Below, piece by piece: positions 60,664 through 64,000 of a stretch of DNA of 64,000 bases. The stretch is taken from assembly GCF_001458335.1 (NCBI RefSeq), contig NZ_CYTO01000024.1:1-64000 (forward strand), written 5' to 3'. The translations under genes and the position numbers were made by a program. The DNA is from Cognatishimia activa (GTDB lineage Bacteria > Pseudomonadota > Alphaproteobacteria > Rhodobacterales > Rhodobacteraceae). The notes beneath the pieces were generated by a model. It saw only the letters and a list, made by a program, of their open reading frames with translations. It ran no database searches and was not told the origin of the DNA. The stretch's first letter is position 1, and every line of letters starts with the position of its first letter.

Positions 60664-61275
60664 TTAGTTACCTGTCGGTTTGCGGAACGCCTTGGCGACG
60701 ATGTTGAACTTACCCATGCGGTCATACAGCGTGTTTCGGGGGATCCCCAAGGCTTCCGCCGCAATCGCAACCTTGCCGTCCGCATCGCTTAGCGCTTCTT
60801 CGATGATCCGGCGTTCATGCATTTCGAGGCGTTCACTTAAGGTGCCTTCGGTTTGATCAGAGTTCGTCTGTTCTAACTCATCTCGCACTTCACGGTTTTC
60901 CATGATCAGAGTGCGTTGTTTCAAAGCGCGGTGCAGGGCTTCAATCATCGTGTCGGGCGCGCAGGGTTTTTCCAGATAATCATACGCGCCTTCTTTGATC
61001 GCACGTTTGGCGGTAGGCACGTCAGAGTGGCCGGTCAGCAAGATCACCGGCAGCTCTTCATCTTTGGTTTGCGCAAACCGCAGCACGTCAAATCCATCGT
61101 GGTCAGGCATCTTGATGTCAGAAAGGATCACGCCTCGAAAGTTATGGCGGATCGAGCGGCGTGCCTGCGTAAACCCGTTGGTGGGGATCGGCTCTAGATC
61201 TTCTAGTTCAAGGGTTTGCACGATCGAGCTGCGCAACATGGCGTCGTCTTCGATGATCAGCACTTTCTTGAACAT
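60664..61275 (-). CDS. Response regulator, receiver plus Fis-type HTH, without AAA+ domain
   Basis: A 203-residue regulator. The receiver is residues 1 to about 120 with phospho-acceptor Asp53 in LSDIKMP, acidic pair EDD at 10-12 and KPC (Lys near residue 103). From about residue 150 a Fis-like HTH ([36 protein letters not shown]) ends the protein. The AAA+ sigma54-activator domain typical of DctD is missing, as in ActR/PrrA-style regulators. It is 3 nt downstream of the DctB-like kinase and faces the DctP gene, so dicarboxylate control is inferred. Confidence 0.9.
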   Translation of the reverse strand: MFKKVLIIEDDAMLRSSIVQTLELEDLEPIPTNGFTQARRSIRHNFRGVILSDIKMPDHDGFDVLRFAQTKDEELPVILLTGHSDVPTAKRAIKEGAYDYLEKPCAPDTMIEALHRALKQRTLIMENREVRDELEQTNSDQTEGTLSERLEMHERRIIEEALSDADGKVAIAAEALGIPRNTLYDRMGKFNIVAKAFRKPTGN

Positions 61276-61278
61276 GGC

Positions 61279-62937
61279 TTACTCCGCTGGTTGCGCAATG
61301 GGCAGGGTGATCGTGAACTCGGCCCCTCGAAATTGGTTCTGACAGGTGAGGGTGCCGCCAAAGCGGGTAATCAATCCGTGTGACAAGGCAAGCCCCATCC
61401 CAAGGCCCTTAGACGCGCCGAGTTCTTTGGTGGTGTAAAACGGCTCGAACACGCGGGTGGGGTCCGAGATGCCGGGACCAGTATCCTGCACAACAAGACG
61501 CGCGTTTTCGGAGTCGCGTGTGAGAGTTACATAGATGCGTTTGAGGTCGCTATTTGCCATCGCGTCTTTTGCATTAGACAGCAGGTTCAAAACCACTTGT
61601 TCCAAGCGAACGCGGCCCGCGATGACGCCAATGTCTTGGTCCGGTAGATCGGTCCGAATTTCGATATTAGCCTCCTCCATCACGTCCTGAGTGGATGTGA
61701 CAACCGCCTGAATAACCTCTTTAAAATCAATAAGCTCTGTCGTCGCCGCTTCTTGACGCGCGAATGCTCGCAGGTTGGAGATAATGCGTTTGATGCGTTC
61801 GACCTGACCGGAGATCAGCGTCAGGTTTTCGCCCGCTTTATCCGGCAGATCCTTGTTCAGGAATTTCTTGGCATTGTCAGAGAAATTCAGGATCGCCCCA
61901 AGGGGTTGATTGATCTCGTGGCTGACGCCTGCGGACAGCCGACCGAGGGCCGCGAGTTTGGAGGCTTCGACCAGTTCGTCCTGAGCGTTGCGCAGCTCTT
62001 TTGTCCGCTCTTCAACGCGCGCCTCAAGCGTTGCCGAATAGCGCGCTTCCGTTGCCAATCGCAGTCTTTGTTGAGCGGCGATTGCTGCAACCAAACCGAT
62101 CACAGCGGCGACGGCCAAAGCGAGAAGGGCGCGCACAAGCGCCGTGTCGCGGGCGGAAGCGGTTTCCAGGAAAATCTCTGATGTCAGGTCAAAATGGGGG
62201 ACGTAGCGTTCAATAATGATCGCCTCACGCGCGGCTTCGTTTGGTGGGGCGATCATGTAGGTCTGAAACCCAGCCGCTTTTCCGTTTGGTTTTACGACAA
62301 ATGAGGTTTCGGTCCCGTTCTCCGTTTGTGGCACCAAGACCAGACTGTTGCGGTTTGACGAGAAGGCCAGCTTTTCTTCGTTCAAAAAGACGATGACCTC
62401 GGGGGTCACCGGCCATTCAAACTCCAAGGCCTCCACATCTGCGGTTACCACAAGAGCTGCAATTATTTCGCCATCGCGTCCCTTCACCCCTCGGCTAAAA
62501 CGAAAGAAGCGATTGATGTCAGTGCGGTCTTGTTCAAACCCCAAACGGCCATTGATTGCCGCATGCACCAGTTTTGCGTGGGACATACGCGGCTCAAATG
62601 CAGAGGTCGCGAGCGTTCGACCCTTAGCGTCGAATAGGTCGATCCGCGTGGCGCCATAAGTCAAAGCATAATCTTTGAGGTTCTCAGTAACGCTCTCAAA
62701 ATCTGCCCCCTCGATGTTCCTTGCAAGATGGGGAGAGGTGGCGAAAAAGTTGGTTTGCGCACGCAGCGCGTCGATCTGCAGGCGCATGCGGTTGGACGCT
62801 TCCCCAAGCCGCGCTGAGCCCGCCGACTCCAGTACGCGAAACTCAGAACGCAATGTGTTATCATAGACCCAAATAGCCGCGGCGAAACCGAGCACAATAC
62901 AAGCAATTGCAGGTCTGATGATGGTCCGAATCACCAA
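61279..62937 (-). CDS. DctB-like sensor histidine kinase
   Basis: A 552-residue membrane kinase. A first membrane segment is at about residues 9-27 and a second near residues 265-290, enclosing a periplasmic PDC/CACHE-type sensor. A coiled-coil linker (EARVEERTKELRNAQDELVEASKLAALGRL) leads to the phospho-His in GVSHEINQPLGAILNF, and the ATPase domain has NLLSNAKDAM, DTGPGI and GLGMGLALS. It senses a C4-dicarboxylate or related acid in relatives. It forms an operon with the response regulator and is divergent from the TRAP DctP. Confidence 0.92.
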   Translation of the reverse strand: MVIRTIIRPAIACIVLGFAAAIWVYDNTLRSEFRVLESAGSARLGEASNRMRLQIDALRAQTNFFATSPHLARNIEGADFESVTENLKDYALTYGATRIDLFDAKGRTLATSAFEPRMSHAKLVHAAINGRLGFEQDRTDINRFFRFSRGVKGRDGEIIAALVVTADVEALEFEWPVTPEVIVFLNEEKLAFSSNRNSLVLVPQTENGTETSFVVKPNGKAAGFQTYMIAPPNEAAREAIIIERYVPHFDLTSEIFLETASARDTALVRALLALAVAAVIGLVAAIAAQQRLRLATEARYSATLEARVEERTKELRNAQDELVEASKLAALGRLSAGVSHEINQPLGAILNFSDNAKKFLNKDLPDKAGENLTLISGQVERIKRIISNLRAFARQEAATTELIDFKEVIQAVVTSTQDVMEEANIEIRTDLPDQDIGVIAGRVRLEQVVLNLLSNAKDAMANSDLKRIYVTLTRDSENARLVVQDTGPGISDPTRVFEPFYTTKELGASKGLGMGLALSHGLITRFGGTLTCQNQFRGAEFTITLPIAQPAE

Positions 62938-63003
62938 TGATTCTCCGACTGATTCTGGGTAACCGTTTTCGCGTATCGATGATTTTCGAGCAAGAAAATT
63001 TGT

Positions 63004-63015
63004 CCGAAATTTCGG
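63004..63015. promoter_or_regulatory. Palindrome in the kinase-dctP intergenic region
   Basis: CCGAAATTTCGG is a perfect 12-bp palindrome. It lies 67-78 nt upstream of the kinase start and 152-163 nt upstream of dctP. It might be the binding site of the response regulator; unproven. Confidence 0.35.
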
Positions 63016-63166
63016 GAATTTTTAAATTGCTTAGAAATTATGCATCGTAAGGATATGAAAATAAACGTTTTTTAAATTGGCTTGGTCTGTGCTTGTCACA
63101 AAACGGCGAAAAATAGCCAATGGATACACCGGTGCAGAGGAGCACCTAATTCGAGGGAGACCACAT

Positions 63167-64000
63167 ATGAAAACCTTTTTGAAAGCTGCATGCGTTGCAG
63201 CGATCGCAACCGTACCTTCTTTCGCTTCTGCGGCATGTGAAGACGGTGAAATCGTCGTTAAGTTCAGCCACGTCACCAACACTGACAAGCACCCAAAAGG
63301 CATCGCAGCCTCTTTGCTTGAGCAGCGCGTGAATGACGAAATGAACGGCAAAATGTGCATGGAAGTGTTCCCGAACTCTACCCTGTACAACGACAACAAA
63401 GTTCTGGAAGCGATGCTTCAAGGCGACGTTCAACTGGCGGCACCATCCCTGTCCAAGTTTGAAAAGTTCACTAAGCAGTTCCGCATTTTTGACCTTCCGT
63501 TCATGTTCAACGACATCAATGCAGTTGACGCATTCCAAGCATCTGATGCTGGTCAAGGCATGCTGGACAGCATGCAGCGCCGCGGCCTGCAAGGCCTGGC
63601 ATATTGGCACAACGGCATGAAGCAAATGTCTGCGAACGTGCCTTTGATCGCGCCAACCGACGCAAACGGCCTGAAATTCCGTGTTCAGTCCTCTGACGTT
63701 CTGGTTGCTCAGATGGAAGCCATCGGTGGTTCCCCACAAAAAATGGCCTTCTCTGAAGTATACGGTGCGCTGCAGCAGGGTGTTGTAGACGGTCAGGAAA
63801 ACACTTGGTCCAACATCTACGGCAAGAAGTTCTTTGAGGTTCAGGACGGTATCACACAAACCGACCACGGCATCATCGACTATCTGCTGGTGACATCTGT
63901 TGACTGGCTGGACGGTCTGCCGGCAGACGTACGCGACCAGTTCACAACAATCGTTGCTGAAGTGACTGCAACCCGTAACTCCGAGTCCACCTCTGTGAAC
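63167..64000 (+). CDS. dctP: TRAP transporter substrate-binding protein, DctP family (cut by window edge)
   Basis: The first 278 codons of a periplasmic binding protein are present; the gene continues beyond 64000. The signal peptide is FLKAACVAAIATVPSFASA. The mature part has the DctP pattern VVKFSHVTNTDKHPKG at the start, GDVQLAAPSLSKF, and the diagnostic QGVVDGQENTWSNIYGKKFFEVQDGITQTDHG that binds carboxylates. It would pass C4-dicarboxylates or related acids to a TRAP permease encoded further on. The GAGGGAGA site and the ATG at 63167 are well matched. It is divergent from the DctB-like pair. Confidence 0.94.
   Translation, partial: MKTFLKAACVAAIATVPSFASAACEDGEIVVKFSHVTNTDKHPKGIAASLLEQRVNDEMNGKMCMEVFPNSTLYNDNKVLEAMLQGDVQLAAPSLSKFEKFTKQFRIFDLPFMFNDINAVDAFQASDAGQGMLDSMQRRGLQGLAYWHNGMKQMSANVPLIAPTDANGLKFRVQSSDVLVAQMEAIGGSPQKMAFSEVYGALQQGVVDGQENTWSNIYGKKFFEVQDGITQTDHGIIDYLLVTSVDWLDGLPADVRDQFTTIVAEVTATRNSESTSVN

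Noticed and set aside
63078-63095. Sigma54 promoter TTGGCTTGGTCTGTGCTT upstream of dctP
   Set aside because: GG and GC are correctly spaced by 10 nt, but the -24/-12 match is weak and the adjacent regulator lacks the AAA+ domain needed to activate sigma54.

Overview
The window looks like chromosomal DNA of a marine Roseobacter-group alphaproteobacterium (Rhodobacterales). The reasons are the mixed-orientation, moderately GC-rich gene-dense layout and several family features: an E3 with its own N-terminal lipoyl domain next to a homodimeric AceE-type E1, a MaeB with a PTA-like C-terminal half, a fused PuuE-UraD ureide enzyme, MerR-controlled acyl-CoA genes, and a TRAP dicarboxylate transporter beside a DctB-like kinase. 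A genus cannot be assigned from sequence reading alone. No tRNA, rRNA, CRISPR array, insertion sequence or prophage was found.

Layout. 1-6.3 kb: truncated glyA, nadK, a cold-shock gene, propionyl-CoA synthetase and malic enzyme. 6.3-10.8 kb: a tightly overlapping nucleoside salvage operon (cdd-deoA-deoB-add-upp) with three 11-bp phased repeats upstream. 10.8-12.7 kb: two uncharacterised envelope proteins. 12.7-23.7 kb: fatty-acid/acyl-CoA catabolism (acyl-CoA ligase, FadB, FadA, GST, a 70-residue protein, acyl-CoA dehydrogenase, two MerR regulators, two hotdog thioesterases). 23.7-32.6 kb: mixed housekeeping genes (MATE pump, ArsC-like, PyrD, periplasmic 5'-nucleotidase, pirin, SRAP, a divergent GAPDH, isochorismatase-like hydrolase). 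32.7-38.4 kb: pyruvate dehydrogenase operon aceE-aceF-lpd. 38.5-40.9 kb: purine ureide degradation (allA, puuE-uraD, divergent uraH). 40.9-42.4 kb: the most accessory-looking stretch, with a dense cluster of REP-like palindromes followed by an AT-richer two-gene cassette (a DUF2188 protein plus a protein with TIR/deoxyribosyltransferase-like motifs) wedged against parE. 44.6-55.8 kb: an unknown protein, a PLP decarboxylase, PPK2, a second MATE pump, an aminotransferase, sdhE, a MarR/LdtR-type regulator, gloA, thyA-folA and small proteins. 55.8-58.4 kb: a bufferin-type (DUF2282-DUF692-DUF2063-DoxX) copper-peptide operon. 58.6-64.0 kb: thrS, a two-component pair and the start of a TRAP-type DctP.

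How the parts connect. PrpE, the acyl-CoA genes, PDH and malic enzyme all feed the pyruvate/acetyl-CoA node. An 18-bp palindrome is shared by the upstream regions of aceE and maeB, which suggests common control. The acyl-CoA ligase and the first MerR gene share TTACGTAA/CTTTACG words upstream. Nucleosides cleaved by the periplasmic 5'-nucleotidase would supply the cdd-upp salvage operon. ThyA/FolA/GlyA cover one-carbon and dTMP synthesis.

The best candidates for something undescribed are the REP-flanked DUF2188/TIR-like cassette, the aceE-maeB operator pair, a hairpin that swallows the start codon of the gene after upp, and four convergent gene pairs that overlap by exactly 4 nt through antiparallel stop codons.
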